From assembly GCF_034541975.1 (NCBI RefSeq), contig NZ_JAVYJM010000001.1: DNA of 64,000 nt. One strand, 5' to 3'. Origin of the DNA: Dermacoccus abyssi (GTDB taxonomy: Bacteria > Actinomycetota > Actinomycetes > Actinomycetales > Dermatophilaceae). The position numbers and the translations under genes were made by a program. Within the stretch, counting starts at the first letter, position 1. The number at the start of each line of letters is the position of its first letter. The notes beneath the pieces were generated by a model, which saw nothing but the letters and a program-made list of their open reading frames with translations, was not told the origin of the DNA and did no database searches. Positions 20,148-27,527 of this stretch are shown here, in pieces.

Positions 20148-21254
20148 TCAGAGCGTGAGGCCGACCCAGACGGGCTCGGGCACGAGACGGACGCCGAAGG
20201 CCTCCTCCACACCGTCGACGACGACGCGGGCGAGCGCTGCGACATCGGCAGCAGTGGCCGTACCGCGGTTCGTCAGGGCGAGCGTGTGCTTCGTCGAGAG
20301 GGCCGCGGGGCCCGGCATGTTGTAGCCCTTGCCGAAGCCGCCCTTGTCGATGAGCCACGCGGCCGACGTCTTGAGCATGTCGGGGTGCGCCGCGCCCGCG
20401 GGGAACTGCGGAGGCACCGGGCCGTCGGCGCCGAGGCGCTCCTCGGCGCGCGCGACGATCGAGTCCATTTGCTCACGCGTGACGATGGGGTTGGTGAAGA
20501 ACGAGCCGCACGACCACGTGTCGTGATCGCCTGCCTCGAGCACCATGCCGCGCTTCGCGCGCTGCGCGAGAACGCCTGCACGCGCGTCGGCGAGCGGCAC
20601 GCGCTCGCCCTGCTCGACGCCCAGGCCGGCCGCGAGGTCGGCGTACGCAATGGGCTGGCTGCGGTCTGCCTTGCGCAGCTGGAACGAGACGTCGAGCACG
20701 ACGTAGCGCCCGCTCTTGTCACCGTCGCGATACGGGGTGCTCTTGAAGATGCTGTGGCGATAGGTGAACTCGCAGTCGGCGTTCGCGAAGGTCTTGATCT
20801 GCTGCGTCACCCGGTCGTAGGTGCGCACGCTGGAGATCGTCTGGGCGACCTCCTGGCCGTAGGCGCCGACGTTCTGCACCGGGGTCGCGCCGACGAGACC
20901 GGGAATGCCGGAGAGCGCCTCGATGCCCGACCAGTCGCGCTCACACGCCTCCCGCACGAAGTCGTCCCACACGACGCCGGCACCGACGCGGACGGTGACG
21001 CCACCGCAGTCGGAGTCGTGCTCGATCTCGAGGCCCTGGTTGGCGATCTTGACGACCGTTCCGGGGAAACCCTCGTCGGCGATGAGCAGGTTGGAGCCGC
21101 CGGAGAGAACGAGCAGGGGCTCGCCCGCGTCATCGGTCTCGCGCACGGCGTCGACGATCTCGTCGATGGTCTCGGCCACGACGAGGCGGCGTGCGGGGCC
21201 GCCGACGTGCATCGTCGTCAGCGATGCCAGGGGGATGTCGAACTGCTCCTGCAC
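20148..21254 (-). CDS. murB: UDP-N-acetylenolpyruvoylglucosamine reductase
   Basis: A 368-residue FAD enzyme that reduces enolpyruvyl-UDP-GlcNAc to UDP-MurNAc with NADPH in peptidoglycan synthesis. The FAD-binding VLSGGSNLLIADEGFPGTVV, the SGIPGLVGATPVQNVGAYGQEV block, the catalytic Ser region (DTWSCGSFFTNPIV) and the C-terminal SAAWLIDKGGFGKGY are all present. It is of the longer type with the C-terminal AALSTKHTLALTNRGTATA segment. Translation starts at GTG 21254. Only 11 bases separate it from the upstream HadB-like gene, so it is likely in the same operon. Confidence 0.95.
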   Translation of the reverse strand: MQEQFDIPLASLTTMHVGGPARRLVVAETIDEIVDAVRETDDAGEPLLVLSGGSNLLIADEGFPGTVVKIANQGLEIEHDSDCGGVTVRVGAGVVWDDFVREACERDWSGIEALSGIPGLVGATPVQNVGAYGQEVAQTISSVRTYDRVTQQIKTFANADCEFTYRHSIFKSTPYRDGDKSGRYVVLDVSFQLRKADRSQPIAYADLAAGLGVEQGERVPLADARAGVLAQRAKRGMVLEAGDHDTWSCGSFFTNPIVTREQMDSIVARAEERLGADGPVPPQFPAGAAHPDMLKTSAAWLIDKGGFGKGYNMPGPAALSTKHTLALTNRGTATAADVAALARVVVDGVEEAFGVRLVPEPVWVGLTL

Positions 21255-21265
21255 GAAGACCTCAC

Positions 21266-21691
21266 TCAGATGTTGACGACCGCTCGGGCTCGGTGCAAGA
21301 CCTTAGTGCCTGCCACCGACACGGCCGCATCGAGCGTCACTGTGCCGGCGGACTCGTCCGTTGCGGCGACCGTGAGAACGAGCGCCACCTCGACGCCGTC
21401 GTCACCGGCCGGCACGACGACCGGGGCGGCGAAGCGCGTCGTGAAGGATGCGACCTCACGCCCCGCCGCTACCGTCTCGACGGCGGAAGCCACGAGGCCC
21501 ATGGTGAGCATGCCGTGCGCGATGACGTCGGGCAGACCGACGGAGCGGGCAAACTCCTCGTCCTGGTGGATGGGGTTCTGATCGCCACTCGCGTTGGCAT
21601 AGGCCACGAGGTCGGCTCGCAGCAGACGGTGGGTCGTCGACCAGACCTCGTCACCGACCTCGGCGTCGGCGGGGGATGTCACGGTGCTCAT
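21266..21691 (-). CDS. hadB: MaoC-like (R)-hydroxyacyl dehydratase, HadB type
   Basis: A 141-residue hot-dog fold protein. The catalytic hydratase motif GDQNPIHQDEEFARSVG contains D37 and H42, followed by IAHGMLTMGL. Together with the preceding HadA-like protein, which lacks this motif, it should form a heterodimeric (3R)-hydroxyacyl-ACP dehydratase. In Mycobacterium the HadA-HadB and HadB-HadC pairs act in fatty acid synthase II, and the gene position (after rpmG, before tRNA-Trp and secE) is the same. Its ATG overlaps the hadA stop by four bases. In this organism the substrate is more likely an ordinary fatty acid than a mycolic precursor; that is inference. Confidence 0.85.
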   Translation of the reverse strand: MSTVTSPADAEVGDEVWSTTHRLLRADLVAYANASGDQNPIHQDEEFARSVGLPDVIAHGMLTMGLVASAVETVAAGREVASFTTRFAAPVVVPAGDDGVEVALVLTVAATDESAGTVTLDAAVSVAGTKVLHRARAVVNI

Positions 21692-22110
21692 GCCTGCTCC
21701 CCTCGAATGACGACGACACTCGTCGTCGTGACGCGGGGCTCGCCCGCAGTGGTCTCGACGCCCGTCTCGAGCGTCACCATGTCGTGCCCGCCGGCCGAGC
21801 GCACCCGGCGCACCGTGGTGGTGGCGGCGAGTTCGTCGCCCGCGACGATCGGTGCGTGGTAGGTGAAGCCCTCCTCGCCGTGGACGAGCCGCGAGAAGTC
21901 GACGTTCGCCTCCGGATCGACCATGAACTCGGCCTCGGCGCGCTGCGCGATCGTGACGGCGAACGTCAGGGGCGCAGCCTGTGACGTAGCGCCCGAGCTG
22001 GCGCCGGGCGAGCGAACGGCCGCAGCAAAGGCGTCGAGCTCGTCCTGCGTCACGACGTGCAGCTCCGGAATGGAATAGGTGCGGCCCTCGACGGCCGGAT
22101 TCACTGCCAT
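21688..22110 (-). CDS. hadA: HadA-type non-catalytic dehydratase subunit (FAS1-like dehydratase domain)
   Basis: A 140-residue hot-dog protein matching the N-terminal MaoC-like domain (RTYSIPELHVVTQDELDAFA, FAVTIAQRAEAEFMVDP, LVHGEEGFTYHAPIVAGDEL). The catalytic D-x-N-P-I-H motif is absent, as expected for the substrate-binding partner of HadB. It begins at ATG 22110. A TACGGT hexamer ends 6 bases before the ATG and there is no ribosome binding site, so the message may be leaderless. It is followed with a four-base overlap by hadB. Confidence 0.82.
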   Translation of the reverse strand: MAVNPAVEGRTYSIPELHVVTQDELDAFAAAVRSPGASSGATSQAAPLTFAVTIAQRAEAEFMVDPEANVDFSRLVHGEEGFTYHAPIVAGDELAATTTVRRVRSAGGHDMVTLETGVETTAGEPRVTTTSVVVIRGEQA

Positions 22111-22116
22111 GGCTCG

Positions 22117-22122
22117 ACCGTA
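22117..22122 (-). promoter_or_regulatory. Candidate -10 element of hadA (leaderless start)
   Basis: TACGGT on the minus strand ends 6 bases upstream of the hadA ATG, so transcription would begin at or next to the start codon. A -35 candidate (TTCCGG, 18 bases upstream) is weak. Confidence 0.35.
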
Positions 22123-22187
22123 GGCGCCCCGCAGGGCTACCCGGAAGTCGCTGCCGACGCCGCACCTGCGCGAGCGGCTCAGACATG

Positions 22188-22223
22188 ACGAAGGGCCGTC
22201 ACCGTGCGGTGACGACCCTTCGT
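22188..22223 (-). terminator. Hairpin terminator after rpmG
   Basis: A long stem (22188-22204 with 22207-22223, one mismatch or wobble) with a very tight loop begins 19 bases after the rpmG stop. It separates the tRNA/rpmG unit from the hadA-hadB-murB unit. Confidence 0.75.
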
Positions 22224-22242
22224 GGATGTTTCGTGCGCGAGA

Positions 22243-22413
22243 TCAGCGGGTCTCGCGGTGCGCCGTGTGCTTCACGCAGCGCTTGCAGAACTTCGCCAGT
22301 TCGAGACGGTCGGGGTTGTTCCGACGGTTCTTCTTGGTGATGTAGTTGCGCTCCTTGCACACGGTGCAAGCCATCGTGATCTTCGGGCGAACGTCAGCGC
22401 TCTTGGAGGCCAT
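22243..22413 (-). CDS. rpmG: 50S ribosomal protein L33 (bL33), zinc-binding form
   Basis: A 56-residue ribosomal protein beginning MASKSADVRPKITMACTVC. Two CxxC pairs (C16/C19 and C43/C46) identify the zinc-binding C+ paralogue; many actinobacteria also have a Cys-free copy induced by zinc starvation, not seen here. The RNNPDRLELAKFCKRC segment is characteristic. It starts at ATG 22413, follows tRNA-Met by 46 bases and probably shares its transcript. Confidence 0.95.
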   Translation of the reverse strand: MASKSADVRPKITMACTVCKERNYITKKNRRNNPDRLELAKFCKRCVKHTAHRETR

Positions 22414-22459
22414 GTCCCACACCTGCTCTCGGAAAGTCGAAATCTGTTGTCATGGAGAT

Positions 22460-22536
22460 TGGTAGCGGGAGCGGGACTCGATCCCGCGACCTCACGATTA
22501 TGAGTCGTGCGCTCTAACCAGCTGAGCTACCCCGCC
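22460..22536 (-). tRNA. tRNA-Met (CAT anticodon), elongator type
   Basis: A 77-base cloverleaf with encoded 3' CCA. Acceptor GGCGGGG pairs with TCCCGCT, anticodon loop contains CAT, T-loop is ATCGAGT within a GCGGG/CCCGC stem. The first pair is G-T rather than the unpaired C-A of initiator tRNA, so it is called elongator tRNA-Met. Confidence 0.95.
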
Positions 22537-22576
22537 GCGCCGTGAACCTTCCGGGCGAGCCCGAAACATTCAAGCG

Positions 22577-22649
22577 AGCCCCCAAACGGAATCGAACCGT
22601 TGACCTTCTCCTTACCATGGAGACGCTCTGCCGACTGAGCTATAGGGGC
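22577..22649 (-). tRNA. tRNA-Thr (GGT anticodon)
   Basis: A 73-base cloverleaf: acceptor GCCCCTA with TGGGGGC, D-arm GCTCAGTCGGCAGAGC, anticodon stem TCTCC/GGAGA around a loop with GGT, T-arm AACGG/CCGTT. The 3' CCA is not encoded. It is the first gene of a tRNA-Thr, tRNA-Met, rpmG unit. Confidence 0.96.
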
Positions 22650-22697
22650 CTCGCGCCACCGGTATCGAAGGCTCGACACGTTTTGGGCGCGAGGAAG

Positions 22698-22726
22698 ACC
22701 TTACACGGGTGGGTAACCAAAGTGAA
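22698..22726 (-). promoter_or_regulatory. Promoter of the tRNA-Thr/tRNA-Met/rpmG unit
   Basis: On the minus strand TTCACT (22726-22721) and TAAGGT (22703-22698) are exactly 17 bases apart. The start of transcription would be near 22691, about 42 bases before tRNA-Thr. Confidence 0.55.
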
Positions 22727-22900
22727 ATCGAGATGACCTGCGGATGCGGGTGTTCTCGACCACACACGACGCCGCTTCGTGACGCCATCGCTACGACCGT
22801 GTAACACCGACCGGCACCCGGGCATTCCCGACGCTGCGCCGGGGCCACTCGGGCCACTCCGGGCCGTCGGAAGCCACTGGCGGCCGTTCGCGCACAGGAT

Positions 22901-22936
22901 GACGGCGGGGCCACCCCCAGAGGTGGCCCCGCCGTC
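22901..22936. terminator. Second hairpin between HtdX-like gene and tRNA-Thr
   Basis: A perfect 15-bp stem (22901-22915 with 22922-22936) and a 6-base loop. It probably backs up the terminator at 23001-23040 and insulates the tRNA promoter. Confidence 0.65.
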
Positions 22937-23000
22937 TGCACCTTGTTCACCCTTGCCCTCGACGTGGCCGTCAGGCTCCACGCGAGGACACCCGGACAAA

Positions 23001-23040
23001 CGCCTCGGGGCGCCGGGAAAGTTCCCGACGCCCCGAGGCG
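23001..23040 (-). terminator. Terminator of the thiolase-fabG-dehydratase operon
   Basis: A perfect 12-bp outer stem (23001-23012 with 23029-23040) with an inner 5-bp extension. On the minus strand it is followed by TTTGTCC. It begins 39 bases after the HtdX-like stop codon. Confidence 0.8.
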
Positions 23041-23079
23041 TTCTTTCGGCGCTTCTTTTGCGCCGCGCTCCGATGCGGC

Positions 23080-23946
23080 TCAGGCGAGCGGACGCACCGA
23101 TCCGCGCACGTGTTCCGTGCGCTTCTTCGCGTTGCGCAAGGCAAGGTCGAAACCGCCGTCGCGCGCACCCTCGGCCACGAACGACACCGTGCTGGGGATG
23201 AGCAGCGGCTTGCGGAAGCTCATCGTCGCCTCGTAGGCGTCCGGCAAGCGGTTCTCGATCGCCGCGAGCATGCGCGCCTTGCTCCACATGCCGTGCACGA
23301 TCGTCGTCGGGAAACCGAGCGCCTTGGCGGCGAGCGGGTTCATGTGAATCGGGTTCACGTCGCCCGAGACCTTGGCGTAGCGACGCCCGAGGTCTCCCCC
23401 GAGGCGCCACGTGGCTCCAAAGCCCTCGACGGCGTCCGGCTCGTCCACCTTCGGCGGCACCTCGCCCTCGACCTTGCGGCCGCGGAAGAGGTACGTCGAA
23501 CGCCCTTCCCACACGAGCTCGCCGCCGACGTAGACCTCACCGATGAGGTCGGCCTGCGCGCCGCGGAAGTGCGGACGCAGGTTCTCGGCACGAGCGCGCA
23601 GTTCGAGCGACTCACCGAGCAGCACCGGACGGTGCTGCGTAATGGTGTTCTCGAGGTGCACGCTGCCCATGAGCGGGAACGGGAAGGCCTCGTCGGACAT
23701 GAGCGCGACCTGCAGCGGGAAGACGAGCACATGTAGGTACGTGCTCGGCAGGCGGTTGTTCAAAGCGAACCCGCAGACGGCGTCGTAGTCGGCGACGTCG
23801 GTGACGCTCGGCGTCACGTCCCGGCGCACCACCTCGACGTCCGGCAGGGTCTTGCCCTTCCGGCGCCCGCCCGTGGCCACGGCCTTCGCGAACATCGGTC
23901 CGAGCTTGGGCTCGCCCTTCAGTTCGATCGTCCGAGCAGATGCCAC
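23080..23946 (-). CDS. MaoC family (3R)-hydroxyacyl dehydratase, HtdX/HtdY-like
   Basis: A 288-residue double hot-dog protein. The C-terminal half carries the catalytic hydratase motif GDVNPIHMNPLAAKALG (D196, H201) followed by VHGMWSKARM; the N-terminal half (GFALNNRLPSTYLHVLVFPL) is the substrate-binding domain. It should dehydrate or hydrate (3R)-hydroxyacyl-CoA/ACP. The order dehydratase - long FabG - thiolase matches Rv0241c-Rv0242c-Rv0243 of M. tuberculosis as I recall it. It starts at GTG 23946, one base after the fabG stop, and is the last gene of the operon. Confidence 0.85.
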   Translation of the reverse strand: MASARTIELKGEPKLGPMFAKAVATGGRRKGKTLPDVEVVRRDVTPSVTDVADYDAVCGFALNNRLPSTYLHVLVFPLQVALMSDEAFPFPLMGSVHLENTITQHRPVLLGESLELRARAENLRPHFRGAQADLIGEVYVGGELVWEGRSTYLFRGRKVEGEVPPKVDEPDAVEGFGATWRLGGDLGRRYAKVSGDVNPIHMNPLAAKALGFPTTIVHGMWSKARMLAAIENRLPDAYEATMSFRKPLLIPSTVSFVAEGARDGGFDLALRNAKKRTEHVRGSVRPLA

Positions 23947-23947
23947 G

Positions 23948-25312
23948 TCAGGCTCCGATCTGGCTCTGACCGCACACGCGCAGAACCTGGCCGGTCACAC
24001 CCGCGGAACCCGGCTCGGCGAAGAAGGCGATGGCCTCGCCCACGTCGACCGGCTGGCCGCCCTGGAGCATCGAGTTGAGTCGACGACCCACCTCGCGCGT
24101 GGCGACGGGGATCTTGGACGTCATGTCGGTCTCGATGAAGCCCGGCGCGACGGCGTTGACCGTGATGTTGCGGTCGGCGAGGTGCTCCGACAGCTCACGG
24201 ACGAGACCGATGACACCGGCCTTCGACGCGGCGTAGTTGGCCTGGCCACGGTTACCGCCGATGCCCGAGGTGGAGGCGACGGAGACGATGCGGCCGCCGT
24301 CCTTGAGCCCGCCCTTGGTGGCCGGGTCGAGGAGCACCTCGTTGATGCGCAGCTGCGAGGCGAGGTTGACGTCGATGACGGAACCCCAGCGGTCGGCGTC
24401 GGTGTTGACGAACAGCTTGTCGCGCGTGATGCCGGCGTTGTGGACGATGACGTCGAGCTTGTCGGCCTTGCGTGCCACCGCTTCGGCGATCTTGTGACCG
24501 GCGTCCGGCGTCGTGATGTCGAGGCCGAGCGACGTGCCGCCGATCTCGTTGGCGACCTTGCTCAGGGCGTCACCGGCGGCGGGGATGTCGACGGCGATGA
24601 CGTGCGCACCCGCGCGGGCGAAGACGCGCGCGATCTGCGCACCGATACCGCGAGCGGCGCCGGTGACGACGGCGACCTGACCGTCGAACGGACGGTGCCA
24701 GTCGAGCACCTCCTGGACGCCGTGCTTGCGAATGCGCACCGGCTGGCCGGAGACGTACGCCGAGCGGCTCGAGAGGAAGAAGCGCAACGGCGCGGCGAGC
24801 ACCGAGCTGTCGCCCTGAGCGTTCGGGTCGACCCAGAACAGGTTGGCCGAAGCGCCGGCACGCAGCTCCTTGCCGATCGAGCGCGTGATGCCCTCGAACG
24901 CCTGAGCGGTGGCGGCGGCCTCGACGTCGTCGATCTCGCTCGGCGTCGTCGCGAGGACGATGACGCGAGCCGAACGACCGAGCGCCTTGACGGCGGGCAC
25001 GGCAATGGCGCGGAACGCCTCGAGGTCGGCGAGCGTCTTGGCGTCCGTCACGTCGATGACGAGGGCGCCCAGCTTGTCGCCGTAGGACGCGTCGGGCGTG
25101 GCCTCGACGACCGTGGCGTCGGACGAGCGGATGATCGCAGCGGCGTTGGCGGCAGCGACACCGGCGCCGACGACACCGACGGCGGCGGGACCGTCGAGGA
25201 GGGCCTGGCCCACCTCGTAGCGGCGCAGCACCGGCGGCTGGGGCAGCCCCAGCTGCTTGGCGAGCTTCTTGCCGAAACCGTTGTTGACGAAGTTCGAGTA
25301 ACCGTCAGCCAT
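23948..25312 (-). CDS. fabG: High-molecular-weight 3-oxoacyl-(ACP) reductase, FabG4 type
   Basis: A 454-residue SDR, roughly twice the usual FabG length and the same size as mycobacterial FabG4. The first ~210 residues are a flavodoxin-like domain without a cofactor motif of its own; the C-terminal half has TGAARGIGAQ for nucleotide binding, NAGITRD, the catalytic Ser-Tyr-Lys in VASTSGIGGNRGQANYAASK, and PGFIETDM. FabG4 uses NADH and acts on acyl-CoA or acyl-ACP ketones. Its ATG shares the A of the thiolase TGA, so the two are translationally coupled. Confidence 0.9.
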   Translation of the reverse strand: MADGYSNFVNNGFGKKLAKQLGLPQPPVLRRYEVGQALLDGPAAVGVVGAGVAAANAAAIIRSSDATVVEATPDASYGDKLGALVIDVTDAKTLADLEAFRAIAVPAVKALGRSARVIVLATTPSEIDDVEAAATAQAFEGITRSIGKELRAGASANLFWVDPNAQGDSSVLAAPLRFFLSSRSAYVSGQPVRIRKHGVQEVLDWHRPFDGQVAVVTGAARGIGAQIARVFARAGAHVIAVDIPAAGDALSKVANEIGGTSLGLDITTPDAGHKIAEAVARKADKLDVIVHNAGITRDKLFVNTDADRWGSVIDVNLASQLRINEVLLDPATKGGLKDGGRIVSVASTSGIGGNRGQANYAASKAGVIGLVRELSEHLADRNITVNAVAPGFIETDMTSKIPVATREVGRRLNSMLQGGQPVDVGEAIAFFAEPGSAGVTGQVLRVCGQSQIGA

Positions 25313-26592
25313 CACACTGCCTCCAGAATCGCGACGACGCCCTGGCCACCGGCGGCACACACGGAGATGAGGCCGCGGCCGGAGCCCTTTTCGTGCAGCT
25401 GCTTCGCGAGCTGGGCGATGATGCGCCCACCCGTGGCAGCGAACGGGTGACCCGCCGCGAGCGACGAGCCGTTGACGTTGAGCTTGCTGCGGTCGATCGA
25501 GCCCAGGGGCGCGTCGAGACCGAGCTTCTCCTTGCAGAACTCCGGGTCCTCCCACGCCTTGAGCGTCGCGAGGACGGTCGAGGCGAAGGCCTCGTGGATC
25601 TCGTAGAAGTCGAAGTCCTGCAGGGACAGACCGTTGCGCTCCAGCAGACGCGGCACGGCGTAGGCGGGAGCCATGAGCAAGCCCTCGTCACCGTTGACGT
25701 AGTCCACCGCGGCGCCCTCACCGTCGACGAAGCGGGCGAGCAGCGGCAGGTTGCGCTCCTTGGCCCACTCCTCGCTGCCGAACAGGACGGCCGAGGCGCC
25801 GTCGGTGAGCGGCGTCGAGTTGCCGGCGGTCATCGTGCGGTTCTCGCCCTTGCCGAAGACCGGCTTGAGCTTGGCGAGCTTCTCCGCCGTGCTGTCGGGA
25901 CGCAGGTTGTTGTCCTTGGCAAGGCCCAGGAAGGGCGTGATGAGGTCGTCGAAGAAACCGCGATCGTACGCAGCGGCCATGTTCTGGTGGCTGGCGGCCG
26001 CGAGCTCGTCCTGAGCCTCGCGGGTGATGCCCCACTTCTCGGCCGTGATGGCCATGTGGTCACCCATGGTGAGGCCGGTGCGCGGCTCCTCGTTGCGCGG
26101 CTGCTCCGGGGCCAGCTGGTTCGGGCGGATCGAGGCGAGCGCCTTGAGGCGGTCACCCGTCGTCTTCGCGTAGTTGGCCTTCATCAGCGTCTTGCGCAGG
26201 CCGTCGTTGAGGGCCAGCGGGGCGTCGGACGTCGTGTCGGTGCCGCCGGTGATGGCGGAGTCGATCTGGCCGAGCTTGATCTTGTTCGACACGAGGATGG
26301 CGGCCTCGAGGCCGGTGGCGCAGGCCTGCTGAATGTCGTAGGCCGGCGTCGCCGGCGCCAGGTGGCTGCCGAGAACCGACTCGCGGGTGAGGTTGAAGTC
26401 GCGCGCGTGCTTGATGACGGCGCCCGCGACGACCTCACCGAGGCGTTCGCCGGCCAGGGAGTAGCGCGAGACGAGGCCGTCGATGGCCGCCGTCAGCATG
26501 TCCTGGTTGCTCGCCTTGAGGTAGGCGCCGCCCGAGCGTGCGAAGGGGATGCGGTTGCCGCCGATGACGTAGGCGTCACGGATCGTGGTCAT
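25312..26592 (-). CDS. Acetyl-CoA acetyltransferase (thiolase), FadA2/FadI-like
   Basis: A 426-residue thiolase. The nucleophilic C91 lies in QQACATGLEA; the general-base His is in the GHPFAATGGR block and the second active-site Cys in SVCAAGGQG near the C-terminus. It cleaves 3-oxoacyl-CoA or condenses acetyl-CoA. The sequence type, with long insertions such as RPDSTAEKLAKLKPVFG, resembles FadI and FadA2. It starts at ATG 26592 and opens a three-gene operon with fabG and the dehydratase, divergent from a TetR gene that is its likely regulator. Confidence 0.92.
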   Translation of the reverse strand: MTTIRDAYVIGGNRIPFARSGGAYLKASNQDMLTAAIDGLVSRYSLAGERLGEVVAGAVIKHARDFNLTRESVLGSHLAPATPAYDIQQACATGLEAAILVSNKIKLGQIDSAITGGTDTTSDAPLALNDGLRKTLMKANYAKTTGDRLKALASIRPNQLAPEQPRNEEPRTGLTMGDHMAITAEKWGITREAQDELAAASHQNMAAAYDRGFFDDLITPFLGLAKDNNLRPDSTAEKLAKLKPVFGKGENRTMTAGNSTPLTDGASAVLFGSEEWAKERNLPLLARFVDGEGAAVDYVNGDEGLLMAPAYAVPRLLERNGLSLQDFDFYEIHEAFASTVLATLKAWEDPEFCKEKLGLDAPLGSIDRSKLNVNGSSLAAGHPFAATGGRIIAQLAKQLHEKGSGRGLISVCAAGGQGVVAILEAV

Positions 26593-26693
26593 TTCTCGCT
26601 CCGATGGTCGTGAGAACCCTGGTCGCCGAGCCGCGTTCGCGATTCGACGTGAGTAGAAGTGCTCATTGAAACTTACCGATACGGACAGTAGCA

Positions 26694-26717
26694 GGTACGC
26701 GCGGTACGCGATACCCT
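26694..26717. promoter_or_regulatory. Repeats over the TetR promoter: candidate operator
   Basis: The 8-base GGTACGCG occurs twice (26694-26701 and 26703-26710), and GGTA-N5-TACC (26703-26715) forms an inverted repeat that overlaps TACCCT (26712-26717), a -10 hexamer 7 bases before the TetR ATG. Position between two divergent genes makes it a plausible binding site for the TetR protein. Evidence is sequence pattern only. Confidence 0.35.
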
Positions 26718-26724
26718 CTGGGAC

Positions 26725-27450
26725 ATGTCCGCCCCTTCGAGCACCTCCGACCACGGCCAGACACCCCGCGACGGGCGCGACGTGCGCTGGGCCGCCCACC
26801 GCGTCGCCAGGCGCCGTGAGCTCGTCGACGCCACCGTGCGGGCCATCCGCACGCACGGCGCCGGCGTCGGCATGGAGGAGATCGCCGCGCAGGCGGGCAC
26901 GAGCAAGACCGTCATCTACCGCCACCTCGGCGACCGACACGGGGTCTACCTCGCGGTCTGTGAATCCGTTGACGCCCGCATCCTCGCCGAGATCGAGCAG
27001 GCCACCGCCTCGTCCGGCGGCTTCGCCACGACGGCCGAGGTCAACCTCCCCCGGATCCTCGGCGCGGTCATCGACAGCTACCTGCGCCTCGTCGAACGCG
27101 ACCCCGAGGTCTACCGCTTCGTGGTGCGCCGCCCCGACGTCACGCTTCCCGACGACCTGCCGGCGAGCGACCCGGTCACCGGCCTCTCGGGGCGTATTGC
27201 GGACAACCTCACCCACCTGCTCGCGCAGCTACAGCCGGACGACGCCCACACCCAGGGGCGGAATCGGGCGCTGGCCTGGGCGCTCGTCGGCATGGTCAAG
27301 GAGTCGGCCGATCGCTGGCTCGAAAACCCCGACGGCCTCACGCGTACGGACCTCGCGCGCCACCTCGCAGCGTTCGCCCACACCGGCCTGGCCGGCCACG
27401 GCGAGCTCCCGACTTCCGACGGATCGGCCCCACACCCGCGCCGTCGATGA
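26725..27450 (+). CDS. TetR/AcrR family transcriptional regulator
   Basis: A 241-residue repressor-type protein. The DNA-binding helix-turn-helix (about residues 30-76) reads RELVDATVRAIRTHGAGVGM, EEIAAQAGTSKTVIYRHLGD, followed by a ligand-binding domain with no recognisable signature. An extension of ~25 residues precedes the first helix. It is divergent from the thiolase-fabG-dehydratase operon and 77 bases upstream of the acyl-CoA oxidase gene, so it probably senses an acyl-CoA or fatty acid and controls both. No ribosome binding site is seen before the ATG; a TAnnnT hexamer suggests a leaderless message. Confidence 0.9.
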   Translation: MSAPSSTSDHGQTPRDGRDVRWAAHRVARRRELVDATVRAIRTHGAGVGMEEIAAQAGTSKTVIYRHLGDRHGVYLAVCESVDARILAEIEQATASSGGFATTAEVNLPRILGAVIDSYLRLVERDPEVYRFVVRRPDVTLPDDLPASDPVTGLSGRIADNLTHLLAQLQPDDAHTQGRNRALAWALVGMVKESADRWLENPDGLTRTDLARHLAAFAHTGLAGHGELPTSDGSAPHPRRR

Positions 27451-27527
27451 CACGATCCTGACCAGACGATGCCCTTCATCCCACCCAGACCGACGCGTCA
27501 CGCAACACCGCGTCCCAGGAGGACGAC

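Larger units (their letters stand above)
22650..23079. other. 430-bp non-coding region between tRNA-Thr and the HtdX-like gene
   Basis: No gene is supported. It contains the tRNA promoter (22698-22726) and two strong hairpins (22901-22936 and 23001-23040). The stretch 22745-22900 shows nothing recognisable. Confidence 0.6.
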
